Origin: Glandiceps talaboti
Lineage: Eukaryota > Hemichordata > Enteropneusta > Spengelidae
Reading direction: 5' to 3'
Assembly: GCF_964340395.1 (NCBI RefSeq)
Contig: NC_135556.1
Location: 2,421,001-2,485,000, forward strand
Length of the DNA: 64,000 bases
Under the pieces are notes generated by a model. The model saw only the letters and a list, made by a program, of their open reading frames with translations. It was not told the DNA's origin and made no database searches. Below, one piece after another: positions 25,224-40,500 of the stretch. Each line of letters begins with the position of its first letter. The first letter of the stretch is position 1. Position numbers and translations under genes: made by a program.

Positions 25224-28200
25224 ACACACAAATTTCAAATTATATTTTCTGAAAATAGACAGAAAATACACTCACAATTAAATACAGATTCAAAAGAAGG
25301 AGAGGGATTAATGTGATTGGTCTTATGTAAATACAAATTATAGAAATAATATTTTCCCTTTTAGTTTTATAGCTTTAGGTAAAAATATCGAAACCTTGTA
25401 CATTGCAATATTTCAAAGAAGATCTGAAAACTTAGTCCTAGTTGTGCATGCATTCATTGGGAGGGTAACTGTTGTACACCACTGTAGTTTATGTTGTGCA
25501 TGCATTCATTGGGAGGGTAACTGTTGTACCCCACTGTAGTTTATGTTGTGCATGCATTCATTGGGAGGGTAACTGTTGTACAACACTGTAGTTTATGTTG
25601 TGCATGCATTCATTGGGAGGGTAACTGTTGTACACCACTGTAGTTTATGTTGTGCATGCATTCATTGGGAGGGTAACTATTGTACACCACTGTAGTTTAT
25701 GTTGTGCATGCATTCATTGGGAGGGTAACTGTTGTACCCCACTGTAGTTTATGTTGTGCATGCATTCATTGGGAGGGTAACTGTTGTACACCACTGTAGT
25801 TTATGTTGTGCATGCATTCATTGGGAGGGTAACTGTTGTACACCACTGTAGTTTATGTTGTGCATGCATTCATTGGGAGGGTAACTGTTGTACACCACTG
25901 TAGTTTATGTTGTGCATGCATTCATTGGGAGGGTAACTGTTGTACACCACTGTAGTTTATGTTGTGCATGCATTCATTGGGAGGGTAACTGTTGTACACC
26001 ACTGTAGTTTATGTTGTGCATGCATTCATTGGGAGGGTAACTGTTGTACACCACTGTAGTTTATGTTGTGCATGCATTCATTGGGAGGGTAACTGTTGTA
26101 CACCACTGTAGTTTATGTTGTGCATGCATTCATTGGGAGGGTAACTGTTGTACACCACTGTAGTTTATGTTGTGCATGCATTCATTGGGAGGGTAACTGT
26201 TGTACACCACTGTAGTTTATGTTGTGCATGCATTCATTGGGAGGGTAACTGTTGTACACCACTGTAGTTTATGTTGTGCATGCATTCATTGGGAGGGTAA
26301 CTGTTGTACACCACTGTAGTTTATGTTGTGCATGCATTCATTGGGAGGGTAACTGTTGTACACCACTGTAGTTTATGTTGTGCATGCATTCATTGGGAGG
26401 GTAACTGTTGTACACCACTGTAGTTTATGTTGTGCATGCATTCATTGGGAGGGTAACTGTTGTACACCACTGTAGTTTATGTTGTGCATGCATTCATTGG
26501 GAGGGTAACTGTTGTACACCACTGTAGTTTATGTTGTGCATGCATTCATTGGGAGGGTAACTGTTGTACACCACTGTAGTTTATGTTGTGCATGCATTCA
26601 TTGGGAGGGTAACTGTTGTACACCACTGTAGTTTATGTTGTGCATGCATTCATTGGGAGGGTAACTGTTGTACACCACTGTAGTTTATGTTGTGCATGCA
26701 TTCATTGGGAGGGTAACTGTTGTACCCCACTGTAGTTTATGTTGTGCATGCATTCATTGGGAGGGTAACTGTTGTACACCACTGTAGTTTATGTTGTGCA
26801 TGCATTCATTGGGAGGGTAACTGTTGTACACCACTGTAGTTTATGTTGTGCATGCATTCATTGGGAGGGTAACTGTTGTACACCACTGTAGTTTATGTTG
26901 TGCATGCATTCATTGGGAGGGTAACTGTTGTACACCACTGTAGTTTATGTTGTGCATGCATTCATTGGGAGGGTAACTGTTGTACACCACTGTAGTTTAT
27001 GTTGTGCATGCATTCATTGGGAGGGTAACTGTTGTACACCACTGTAGTTTATGTTGTGCATGCATTCATTGGGAGGGTAACTGTTGTACACCACTGTAGT
27101 TTATGTTGTGCATGCATTCATTGGGAGGGTAACTGTTGTACACCACTGTAGTTTATGTTGTGCATGCATTCATTGGGAGGGTAACTGTTGTACACCACTG
27201 TAGTTTATGTTGTGCATGCATTCATTGGGAGGGTAACTGTTGTACACCACTGTAGTTTATGTTGTGCATGCATTCATTGGGAGGGTAACTGTTGTACACC
27301 ACTGTAGTTTATGTTGTGCATGCATTCATTGGGAGGGTAACTGTTGTACACCACTGTAGTTTATGTTGTGCATGCATTCATTGGGAGGGTAACTGTTGTA
27401 CACCACTGTAGTTTATGTTGTGCATGCATTCATTGGGAGGGTAACTGTTGTACACCACTGTAGTTTATGTTGTGCATGCATTCATTGGGAGGGTAACTGT
27501 TGTACACCACTGTAGTTTATGTTGTGCATGCATTCATTGGGAGGGTAACTGTTGTACACCACTGTAGTTTATGTTGTGCATGCATTCATTGGGAGGGTAA
27601 CTGTTGTACAACACTGTAGTTTATGTTGTGCATGCATTCATTGGGAGGGTAACTGTTGTACAACACTGTAGTTTATGTTGTGCATGCATTCATTGGGAGG
27701 GTAACTGTTGTACACCACTGTAGTTTATGTTGTGCATGCATTCATTGGGAGGGTAACTGTTGTACACCACTGTAGTTTATGTTGTGCATGCATTCATTGG
27801 GAGGGTAACTGTTGTACACCACTGTAGTTTATGTTGTGCATGCATTCATTGGGAGGGTAACTGTTGTACACCACTGTAGTTTATGTTGTGCATGCATTCA
27901 TTGGGAGGGTAACTGTTGTACAACACTGTAGTTTATGTTGTGCATGCATTCATTGGGAGGGTAACTGTTGTACACCACTGTAGTTTATGTTGTGCATGCA
28001 TTCATTGGGAGGGTAACTGTTGTACAACACTGTAGTTTATGTTGTGCATGCATTCATTGAGAGGGTAACTATTGTCGGGGCGTCCTGTTTGTCATTTACC
28101 CACGACAATGTCGAACGTTTAGAGCAAGAAAATCTTGATGTAAATATATATTGTTATTGTAATGGTGTTGAAACAACACAACTTATCGCCTGCAAACTGC

Positions 28201-31200
28201 AAGACTTGTGAAAACAGCATGCAAGCATTCTTAAAAATCATCTGTAACTACTACATAATACTTCATGCCATTGTTTGCACATAGACAATAAAGCAAATGC
28301 AGCCATCTGTTCAACATGACGGCCATCCAGTTTATGGCAAAAAAATATACGATCATGGAGAACACATACTCAGCTTTCAAATAAGCAAGTACTATTTTTG
28401 AGGCAACCTAGCTATCGATTAAAATCTGTCTTTTTAATGTGTACTTCCCAAGACTGTCAACTGAGTGCCCATAGACTTGAATGGGTTGCGGAAATGGAAC
28501 ACGACTCAAAATGTACACAAGTTCAAGCAACGATAACAACATGCGTCTCTGAAAAAGGTGCTTTATCATGTATACATGTATATGGTTGGAAAGTACATGA
28601 TTCAAACTTTCTGGTAAACTAAACAAGTCATTGAAAATGACATAGTCCCCACTATGATTGGGTTTTAACAAACTGGCAGTTTATGTTGTCATTTTCATAC
28701 CTGGTTACTGTTGTTTGGCCTCATATGGTTGTTTTTGATATCACTACTCTGTTCAAGCATGTCTGAGTTATGGCTTTGGATATGAAAACTGTGCCAAAAA
28801 AATGGCTGCCAGGCAGCCATATCGGATTGTATCACGACAAAAATGGATATCCACATGTATGTGGAACACTGTGCTAATACCAACTTTGAATGAGATCTGT
28901 TCAAGCATGTCTTGAGTTATGGCTTTGGACAGGGAAAATTCGCAAACAGAATGGCTGCTAGGTGGCCATATTGGATCGTATGATAAAACAAATTCACGTG
29001 CATATGTATGCCATAGTATGTTGCCCCTGTACCAAGTTTGAAAAATATCGGCCCAGGCATCTCGAAGAAACGGCTCTGGATGGCAGACAGACGGACAGAC
29101 GTAACCCAGTCCATAAGTCCCTGTCTGGACTACGTCTGGCGGGGACTAAAAAGTCATTGAGATGTCTTGTCTTTCATAAAATAGAAGAAGTTACAAAAGA
29201 CGTGGATTTTGCAACAAAATTCGAAAAAAAATCATAATTCTCTCAAACATCGGCCGATTTTGACACTTCCAGTATCTACATGTATATGATCGTAGGGTGA
29301 TGGCGTGATTGCACATGTCTTGTAACCTATAACCTTTACTGGGCAACCTCTTCACATGATTCGTGTTGCCTGACACTGTCACTTGTGAAGGTGGGCGTGG
29401 CGCAATGAAGAAATGCAGGTGTCCATGCAGATCAAAGGATAGCAGAAACAAAGGCTTTAATTGGTCTGAACAAAAGACAGTAAGAGGATTAGCTCTCTGT
29501 ACACTATCCTTCTCAGTAATAGATCCATGATGATATATAATATATTAAATTTCAAAGGATACCAGGTATTTAATACATAACACATCATCAAAACAACATA
29601 TGAACACATCACAGAGTACTATATACACAAAGCAACATTCACATTTAAAGCCTACATTATCTTTGACTATTAAAATGTGCTGAGTAAATTGCAAGAAAGA
29701 CTCTATTATATGAAGACACAACAACAAACAGTTGTTTATGCCTTTGTGATCATATTGTATTTTTATAAATGCATTGATATGTGTTGGCAGTTTAATGACT
29801 TGCAATGAACCCTCATCAATGATTCTTCAAGTTCTGTTTGGCCCCTGGATTGAGTTATTCAGTCCCTTGAACAATACTTGGTATGTTCTATTGAGGTATG
29901 TACATGTAGGTATGCACTACAACAACAACTCTTTCAGTCAAGTAAGCTTATCTGTAAATTGACCTGCCAGGGTCAAAGGGCATTACAGGTCAAGATATAT
30001 GATAGGAATGATAAACTGCCATTTTATCACTAGCACTAAAACACAGCTTTTTAACATAACAGTTGTATCAAATAATTAACCCATGATGTTATGTTTTGCA
30101 ATATTCTATATCATTTGCCTTCAGATTGTTATCAGTCTCACTCATTTTAACGTTTACATGTACATGTAATCAAAATAGAACATCATTGATCATTCATTGC
30201 AACTGAAAATGATATGGAGAACAATTAACAAAATATACACAAAAGAAATGAATAAAACATATTGTATCCTACTCCTTGATAGCTAAACTACATGTATGCA
30301 TTCTTTATAACAGTCTGAGACTTGGCTATCTGGATTATATAAAAATAGCATCAATGGCATTGTAGTACAACTGTACAGATTTTATCAATGTTTATGCACA
30401 AGCTGATCCATGTTAGGTATAGGTGTTCATTTGCTGAAAGACCAGTTGCCTATCCAACCCAGTTGTTATCTTTGCAATATACGCAATCACTTGGCTGTTT
30501 TTATGGACAGTCATGTTGCTAGACATATTTGCATACATTTTTTGAATGTTCGTTCACTTGTCTGTGAATCCCTGATATTACCTTTGCAATATACGTTATG
30601 ATTTGGCAGTTGCTATGGGTGTGGTCATGGTTGTTAAGTATACATGTATTTACATACATTTTTGGAATGTTTATTCATTTGTCTATTAATCTCTGTTGTT
30701 ATCTTTACAATGTATGTGATCATTAGGCTGTTGCTATGGGCGTGGTCTTGTTGATAGGCACATTTACATACATTATACTATGAATGCTTTTGTGTTCCAT
30801 TACGATACTGAGAATAATTATAATTAAGATACCTTTTGGAACAAACATGATGCTGTACATGTGAAAGGTGTACCGCAGTTTCGGACATATCTCATGGCTG
30901 TGATTTACATATATTATTTGAATGTTTATTCACTTGTTTATTAATCTGTTATCTTTGCAATATGTGTGATCATTTGGCTGTTGCCATGGGTGTGGTCTTG
31001 TTACTAGGCATATCTGCACACACTTTTTGAATGTTTGTTCACTTGCCTAAGAACCCATGTTATTATCTTTGTGAAATACACAGTATTGAATCATACGTGG
31101 GTAAACATATTTGTGTGGCAGTAAGCACAGTGTACCAAATCCATAATTCCACACCCTTACTATTTCAACACTGTACTTAAAAATTACAATGTATAATACA

Positions 31201-31527
31201 AAACATACACATTGTGTTAGTGTAGGCCTCTAGTACAAGTACAATAACTGTACAATCACTCTAATTATTGGTCTTTAACAAGTTTCATTGAATATATTAT
31301 TGGTTGTCCAAACAAACAAACTAATACCCCATGCCTAGTAACTTACATTTGTATAGCTAGTGAAGTGTACATGTACATGTACCTCTAAGGATCAATTATT
31401 GGCTGCTGCTAAATGGGTCATTTGTAATATACATGTACAGTAACATATATGTACCCAATAGAGTCAAGTCACATTAATGCAGCATTGCTAGTGGTGTTCA
31501 TTATCTTTCAGTAATTTGTTGTTTATC

Positions 31528-31560
<33 letters not shown>

Positions 31561-34500
31561 CATACATACATACATAAATACATACATACATACATACATA
31601 CATACATGTACATACATGCACTATCACAGACTCACTGCATGAAGAATGGCAATCTTTTTCCTCTATTCTCATATGTAACAATGGATACTGGGATAAGTCC
31701 ACCTCATATGGGGAGTCCAATTGGGGGGCTGGATACTGGGATATGTCCACTTCTTATGAGGAGTCCAATGGGGGGGGGGGGGGGGGGTTACTGGGATATG
31801 TCCACCTCTTATGAGGAGTCCAATGGGGGGGGGGGAGGATACTGGGGTATGTCCACCTCTTATCAGGAGTCCAATTGGGGGCTGGATACGGGGATACATG
31901 TATGTCCACCTCTTATGGGGATTCCAATGGGGGATCTTTCTATAGAAGCTTTGAAATGTTTTTTACTCTTAAAGCCAATTTTGCTGAATGTTATTGTTGG
32001 TTTATTTAATGCATGAGTGACCTCTAGGTTTAGGGAGTCTTAGGGGTTTCCCCTGGCAGATCTGGTGTTTTTTGTTTGGCAATTTTAAGTTTTTCATAGC
32101 CTCTGGGGTAATATTGCCAAGCTTCGAAAAGCTATTTAAAAGTAAATACAAGTTTTTTAAATGAGTCTCCCATGTCACATAAAAGTGGGCCTGTAACATT
32201 GGTTTAGGGGCATTACTATTGCATGTACAATAAAGTCACTGGTTGAGAAATTTAGGTGGTCATACCTAATGTATAATAGAAACTTGAATCTGATTTGTAG
32301 TGTCGAGAAAATGTAGGGTTCGAAATAGCGAGTATATTAATCCCTTCTGACAAGTTAATACTGAAGAGACTAGAACAACTGAATTCCTTTTCCGTTACAA
32401 AACCTTCCAATTCACTTTTGGCCCAAAGTGCAAGATAAGTGAAGCACTGATTGTGAAACTGCCAAACATTTACATGGTATGTTCGACGTTGTGTAAGTGT
32501 GGTAGCCAGGTAATACATGTACATGTATACAATATATGTACAATTTTATGTATAGTTATGTTTGAACTCTTACATGAAGTAATATTAAAAAATTTATGAA
32601 AGAAACAAAGACAAGAACATACATTGTATATATATGCACCACAGGCCAAAGAGAAGAAACTGACCGGTGCCTGACATGTGTTTGAAAAGTTTGTCATGAT
32701 TTGACAAGTGTCCTGGTTGGAGAGGTACTACAATGTAGCAGGTTGAACAGTACACTCGAACTTGTGTGTCATGACCCTGTCAAGAATTTCTTTCCTAGTG
32801 GCAAAATGGTCCATCTTTTTTTTTTCCATCACCCACTTATATCCGAAATTTTTTTTTTCAAGCAACTTTATTATTCAGCATCTTTTTTTCCCCCCCCAAA
32901 AAAATTTCCAAATTGGAAGTGATGATAACAGAAAAGTACACTCAGTGAATTAACCACAACCAACCTTGATTCTTACATTCTTATAACGTCACTCTCAGTA
33001 CACTTGAAGTGAGCATCTGACATTGGACCAACTGTTGCTATGAAGATTCCAATTTCAACACTTCAGATCAGAAGTTCTTGTCTACATCATCTGTATTTTT
33101 TGTTTGTTTACTTTTTATCTATCAAACATCTACATGACAATTGCATCAAGTATATTTGTTCCATGAGATTAAGGCAACAAGTTACATGTACAATGTGAGG
33201 TACATTGTATAAGCCATGACCTGAAAGTGAGTCATAAACACAACCACCTGTTGATGTGAATGTTGTGATATTACTACAAGTTTTCATCTCCAGTATGTTT
33301 TCCTTTTTTCCATTCCTTATTCACTTGTCTACTATAATTACCCTGACAACCAATCACTGTGGCCTGAATGTGATTGTGAGTGTACAGGTGATCATGTGAA
33401 GATGAGAGATAAAGATGCAGTTATATATTTTTACAATTTATTATTATCATCTTTATTTTGCAACCAAACACAAAGTGGTGGTTGAAATCATACAATTTAA
33501 AATCGCAAATACACAGGAAAACACAGACTAAAAGAGTACAGACAGCAAGGCTAAAATGTTTAAGAATGATTCCTAATGAAATGTTAAAAAGCTAAAGAAA
33601 GGTAAGACATAAAAAAATACTGATTACTCTTAAAAAGGTCTATACAAGCTCAAAACATTCTGTCAAGCCATCATTGGTAATTGTACAAAGCGTATGGTAT
33701 GAAACTGTTTTTGAATCGTTCGGTTCTACATCTAGGAATACTATATTTTTTTGAGTGACGGGTCTTCCTTGTTGAGGTTGGATTGATCAAGTAATTTAAT
33801 TTGTCATTACTAATACATATTTTCCCAAAAAATGATTGGCATATTGTATCTCTCCTCTGTGTTAGAGTTTTGATATTGGTAGGGACACATTCCGGATATG
33901 TCTGAGGAAAAATGATCCGGAATGCTCTTTTTTGTACCATCTCAATTTGTTGTGCTTGATCACTTGTAAGTGCATTATGCCACAGTGGACATGCGTATTC
34001 TACAACTGGTCGTATAATTGAGGTATAGTACAGCAATAAGTGCTTAGTACTCAATCCTGATCTCTTGAGTAGAGTAAGAAAATACAACCGTTTAGATGCT
34101 TTACTGTATATAATCAACATGATCTGACCATGAAAGAGTATTATTTATCATTACCCCGAGAAGTTTCTGAACAGTGATTCTCTCGACGACTGTGTCATTT
34201 ATTTTGGTGAGGGGAATTTCACGTTGGTCTTTCTTAAATGATTCATTTATTACTAAACAATATTGAATTACATGTACATTTTGTACATTGTACCCCAGTT
34301 GGCACTCTAAATTGCAAATGATGACACTGATCAGATCATCTCGCCATGAATAATTTATCATTTAGCCATGACAAGGAACATCACCCCCACTTACCAAACC
34401 TACTGTACATTGGCATTTGCCAGATACAGTACAATAACTTACATTTGTAGATTTTCTGAGTCTTTCCTGAAGTTTTTTTTATATCAAATTGCATATTTTA

Positions 34501-37500
34501 AACATACATGTCATTTGTACCTTAAAGATAAGGTGATCAAGACTTGTTCTAGCTGTTACTGAGACATCCCTAGCCTAAGAACATTATTGAACAAAATTAT
34601 AAATGAATCAGCAAAGTAGTTTTTTTGACCAAAAATAACTCTACACATGTATTTATACATGTGTACTTAATTTGTATGTCAAAGATCAGATCATACATGC
34701 ATCAATATCCCTACCAAATACCAAGACAATTGTAAGTAGTTTTTCACTTCATGTCAAGAGCCGAGTACATTATTCCCAATATATCACTCCACCACTGTGC
34801 AAGTCAATCCTATTAACTACATTCTACATTCTCTGTCATGACCTTCTCAAAGTACAATACATACATGTTCTGTGCAAGCTAAAAGAGTTTTAGTGACAAA
34901 TATTGAGGCATTGTCTGAGTAATGATAGGCTTCAGTGACTCTCTGAAGGTTTGTGAACCAAGTCATAACATACAATGATAGCAGGTAAAATGTACAGTTT
35001 CCTCTGTAGAAAAGTTAAACAATACCCAAAGAGAATCAATTTAAACCTTGGCATGCAGAGAGAACTACGTAATAAGGTAATGGTACATGTACATGTACAG
35101 TAGTGTTAAAGTGTTATTAACAGTCTACCCATTCACTGTCTATAAATAATGCTACAATGTATCTTCTTACCAGTGTGTCCTCTAAGCAATTCAATTAATT
35201 TGATGTGCCATTGACACAGCTATTTCTTGTGACACTCAACAAGTTGATGTTCCCCTATCTTTTAAAATGTGGTGACTCCAGAAATTTATACATTTTTTTC
35301 ATTTCTTTTGACCACCACAATTTGTTGAGGACACACTGCTTCAGGCTATTTTTAAAAGTATACCCGGTACAAAATGTACAGTGTACTATGAGAAACATTT
35401 GACAGACATACATTTGTACATGTACATGTATTGTTCTGTTTTTGTTGGTGGGATTACAACATTTGGAAAACAATAGTGTTGTTGTTCACTAAACTATGAA
35501 ATAGGAGGAGGATCAATTGGAAATTTGTATCCAATGAATTGTCATGTAAACAATAGTGTTGTCAGAAGTTCTAGACACAACAGAAGTATGACAACAATAC
35601 AAGGAGATGATACATATGAATAGGTTAGTTCATGCACATCATGTCAATTATTCACGCTGTCTAAGATAACAACAGTTATCCACACAATATAAACTGTTTC
35701 CTTTCACTCTTTAAAGGACCTGAATTCTGTCTACTTCAGTTTTCATCATCTGATCACATGAGATTTATCACACAGTGGTTTTTTTCTGCCAGTACTACAT
35801 GTAAATGTAAATGTACAGCTTATCCCACTGTATAAAACATCCAATAAACTCCCTTTTGCTGATACATTTATATTTTTCTACAAACTTTGACATATCTCTT
35901 CTCTAGTTTTCTATCACTGCACAATGAATCCACATGGATAACCACTACAAAGTTTAATTGCCAGTATTAACTCATAGCAAATCCTACTTTATTTGGATAA
36001 TATCATGCTCTGAGGTCACTTTTGGTTTTATTTTTACCTACAAATTTCATATTTCTCTTTTGTTTTTCTGTTATTGCTTTCAGTATTGCATTGCAATGCA
36101 AATACAAACACTATACATGTACATGTATGCATGTATTGATGCCATACAGAAAGAGTTTTGTCCTGTCAGCTGTCAGATTGTTAAATTGATGCTACATGTA
36201 TATTTGTGTAGCTTGCCGTTTTCAGGGTCTTTTCTGTAAATTGTTTTTATTTATTGTTTTGTGAGCTGTACACTACATGTACATATATGTATGTATCCTT
36301 TGAGGATTAATATATGAATTATAATAATAGTAATACTTCTACATTCTACTTGTAGAAGATTTCACTATCGAATCAGTTCAAATCCAAAGGGAGGTTTTAT
36401 TTTACATGTAAATTAATAAGCTGCAATAATTTAACATCAGATTCTGAAAGTACAAACAAATATACATGTACATAGTATTAATCATGATCATGCTGTCAAA
36501 ATTGTCAGGGAAGTAAGATCACATGTAAGTTAAAGCAGCAGCCACACTCTGATGTTTTGCCAGTGATACTGTGAGAAAAGTCATGCTTATCGCAATGTTA
36601 CCGAGTTGATCTAAAAAGATGGCTCAAACATTTGAAATATACCTAACCAAGGTTGTTAGTGTTCTCAAACTGATGCTGTCTCATTATCATTGGAACAAAC
36701 TGTGTACAAAATGAACAAGATCTGACAGGCCTAATCTGTAGTCTCAAATGTTATAACTCAAAAATGCTGACACTGAAAATGAAAAATTACAAAATGTAGT
36801 CTAATGTGATACATGTCTCAAATGTATCTTACCAAAACAGGTTGTTACTGAACCTGTCACAGCTGAGTGTAAACATCTCAAATACAAGCACCTCAAAAAG
36901 ATTGAGACTGAGTGAACCTGATGCCCAAAAATATTGAGAGTGAGTGAGTGAGTGAGTGAGTGAGTGAGTGAGTGAGTGAGTGAGTGAGTGAGTGAATAAA
37001 TGACTCCTGTATACATTCTTACTTTAATAGCCTGACCTACATTGTATAATAACTAAGTTACATGTACATGTCTCCTATGCACAAACCAACAAAGTTACAT
37101 GTACACAAAAAAATGTACAATTGTAGTACTGAACCTGTCAACCTGCACATGTCTCCCAGGTACCAAACTTACATACACACACACACATACCTGCCTATAG
37201 CACTACTGAACCTTATCAGCTCAGCTGTGCTAATTATATTCATAACATGTTATGTTTCATTAATTTTCGACAAAATTGTTTGATGGTTTTATTATTTATT
37301 TCCATGTACATATTGTTCTCCTGTCGTAACATTGCCATATCATACATGTATCACAGTCAATTTTTATGTTGCAACAAGCAATAGACTATTCTCTTGTTTT
37401 GATATACACAGTGCATGTACATAAAACTATAGCATGTTTAAAATCTCATAGTTATTTTTTCCAGAGGTATAAGATTAGTTATGAAAACATAATTACAATC

Positions 37501-40500
37501 TACTTTACAGGAGGAGGGTGGGGGTGGGGAAATACATATGAATTATTGATGAATATCAAGAAAGATTATTTATTCATGCCTTCTTCTGCCCTGTCTTTTC
37601 ATTTGTGTTTCTATTCTCATTGCAAATATTATTCACTCTAAAATAACAAACACAATATTGGATGAAAAGTGTGTCACTGTGGATGTTTGAAATACAATAC
37701 ATCAGTCTAAGAGAACAAGACAGAATTGGAGGGAAGTGTATAACATCAGAAAGCCTAGCAACAATATACACACATGTAGACTATTAAAGGCTAAATAAAA
37801 CATTATTTGTTTTCATTATTCAAAATGTCTTTTAATGGTAGCATAATGTCCCCTATATGATGTATTACCTTGCTCCATATGGTACAAGATTGTGTTGTTG
37901 ATTTGAAACCTTTATTTTTGAAATATGGTGAAAATAAAGGCATGCTGAAATTGATTTGCACATCATGTATGTACATCACCAACACAACGGAATGCCATGT
38001 ACATTTTGTATGAGATGGAAATCCATATACTTCAATAATTCTAAGATCTTCTATGACTACCAATTTTGATTGTTAGTATGTACTATGGACATCATGTAGT
38101 GAGTAATGTATTTGGCTGAGGGGTAGATCTATGTCTTTCACTCCTACATGTACAAATGTAACTTGTACTTCCTTTAAGTTTTAGTCAGGTCCCTGACAGA
38201 CAGTTTATCAGCTAGTTGGCTGTGGTGGTGGTGTACAGTTACATGTACAGTTACTACTGAACCATATTTGTTTGACTGCCACCATACTATTCCAACATAA
38301 TTGAAGGGTATATTCACAGCTTAAATGTTCCCTACTAGAGGAAGTGCATGATGTTCTTTCAAGGTGAGCAACCTGCAAAAGTACCCCCTACGTGTACAGG
38401 TACATTTGTATCTGGGTGCAGTCACACGGTCATTGTACCATTAATTTAAAGGAATACTGAATTTATACACACCAAAGGGTTTGTACTTTAGTAAAATTGT
38501 TTTAACTCCATTGATGATATAACTATCGCAATGTTAATCATACTTTTCAATAAAAACACGATAAAAGTAAATTTGTCATATTCTATGGTCACTGACATTT
38601 TGACTAGAAAGCAAAGCTGGAGGCTCTTGTGGTGGGCTGGAAGTAAACTTTATTACATGGAGGTCTATGGACGCTAGGATGGAAATCAGCAATTACAATG
38701 TACGGTCCTCAGCTACAAAATGTATATCGGTGGGAGGCAAAGAAGACAGAGAAAAGGTACAAAAGAAACCCGAGAAGAACTCTCTATCACAATTGAAACC
38801 TCAAGAAAGAAATGAATGGTGAAATTGTGAATATATTCTTGATGCGAGTAAGGAAATATGAAGTCGAATTGCTGGGCCACCCAACCGACGAAATTTGTGG
38901 TGCTCAAGTTCCGTTTTGGATAAGTACATTGTAGTTATTCTATACACTACTAATAACTTTAAATCAAACGATGACAAAATTGTTATATAATAATACAGAC
39001 CAGTCTTCCCACTAAGGCTTATTTGCACACTACTTGCGAAAGGTCTCCATCTGCTCTCACAGTTAAATTTCAGGTTTTGCGCAACCTTACATGTATGTAT
39101 ATCCAAGCATCAAGAATGAAACATAATCAATGCAAGATGGTGTGACTGATTTTACTTCTGTTTTGAGTTTGATGCGAGTGAAACTTACATGTATGTTTGT
39201 AAACATTTTGGTGATGCACTGTCTACGTCTAGACACCTACGCAGCTTGTACATGTATGCCAAGCATGACCTGACATATGTACAACATACATCATTATACT
39301 TTATACATAACGCTTCATTTGTACGTATACCATGTCGCATGATACGGAAGTTGACATGGCTGCTGCGCACATAAATTTAAGTGAAATTAGTAGAAGTATG
39401 AAAAGAAAATGCCTTAGTGCTGGTAAGGGTCAATTTCTATCTTCATGGCTAAAATTGGTTGGTGAACATTTCACTTACGACAAAGTTAGCAGCTCAGTAA
39501 CATGCAAGTAAGTTTAATAGCTGCAATAACTGTACTGTTCGTTTTGATTTGGGGCTGTTTGGGATTTGTTTGTGCTTTCTTCATTCCAATGTTTAATTGG
39601 AAACCTACACTACAATTTCTGTAACGTTAATGCAAATAGACAGATGCCAAGCAGATCTGACTTGGAGTCACTGAAGTCATTCTGAATCAGTGATCTGTAC
39701 AAAAAAAAGTAAATATTGACCTTTGTGAATAAATGATTAAATAAAATGTTGTCACTTTTTTTCTCTCTATCATTCAAGAGAAGGTCAAAAGTCAGGGCTC
39801 GAAATTCATTTTTTTTCTTGGTAGCCCAGGTGGGCTACCATCATTTAAATTTGGTAGCCCGAGAGCAGTGACTGGTAGCCCATATGCATGCATTCCTAAA
39901 TTAATGGTATTTGTGTATATATGTAACTATATAGGATTTGTATCAATACATGATGGCCATTACGGCAAAGCCCCTTCCATTCATGGGCGAAGACAAACAG
40001 AGTCCAAGACCACATCGGCATACGGTCCATGCTGTAAACATCACTCAGATAAATTCAAATCATCATGTCACCATTTCATTCTCACTAAAACTTCAACTTT
40101 CTTTTGAGCTTTGCTACTACTACTAGATCGAATGCATTACGTGAATTTACCATTCACCACTGCATGCTCTCCGGGGTTGCGTGAGCGTGGTTTACACACG
40201 GAATGTTTTAGGCATCGTTCAAGAATAAACGAATCTGTAGGTGTATACCAAGTTAACAGTTCTCATCAGCAGCATAAAATCTTATCAAACACCATTACAA
40301 CTGTGTCTCTGTCAAGTTGAAAGTTAAAGCTGTCATTCATGTGATGGAATTTAGTTACTGCAGTGCTGTACCGAGAGTGTACTGTACCCCGACTCCGGGC
40401 CAGAGAGCATATTTCCAGTGAGTGATTACCATGGAAAATTGAAAGTACAGAAAGATAACATTAAATCGCTATACAGAATATTGTTGCATATAAATGTTTT

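Noticed and set aside
5620-28074. CRISPR array for the 46-, 52- or 55/57-bp regular repeats
   Set aside because: Units are contiguous tandem copies without unique spacers, in a eukaryotic intron.
31680-31899. G-rich open frames resembling low-complexity proteins
   Set aside because: Explained by the G-rich minisatellite and the CATA microsatellite next to it.
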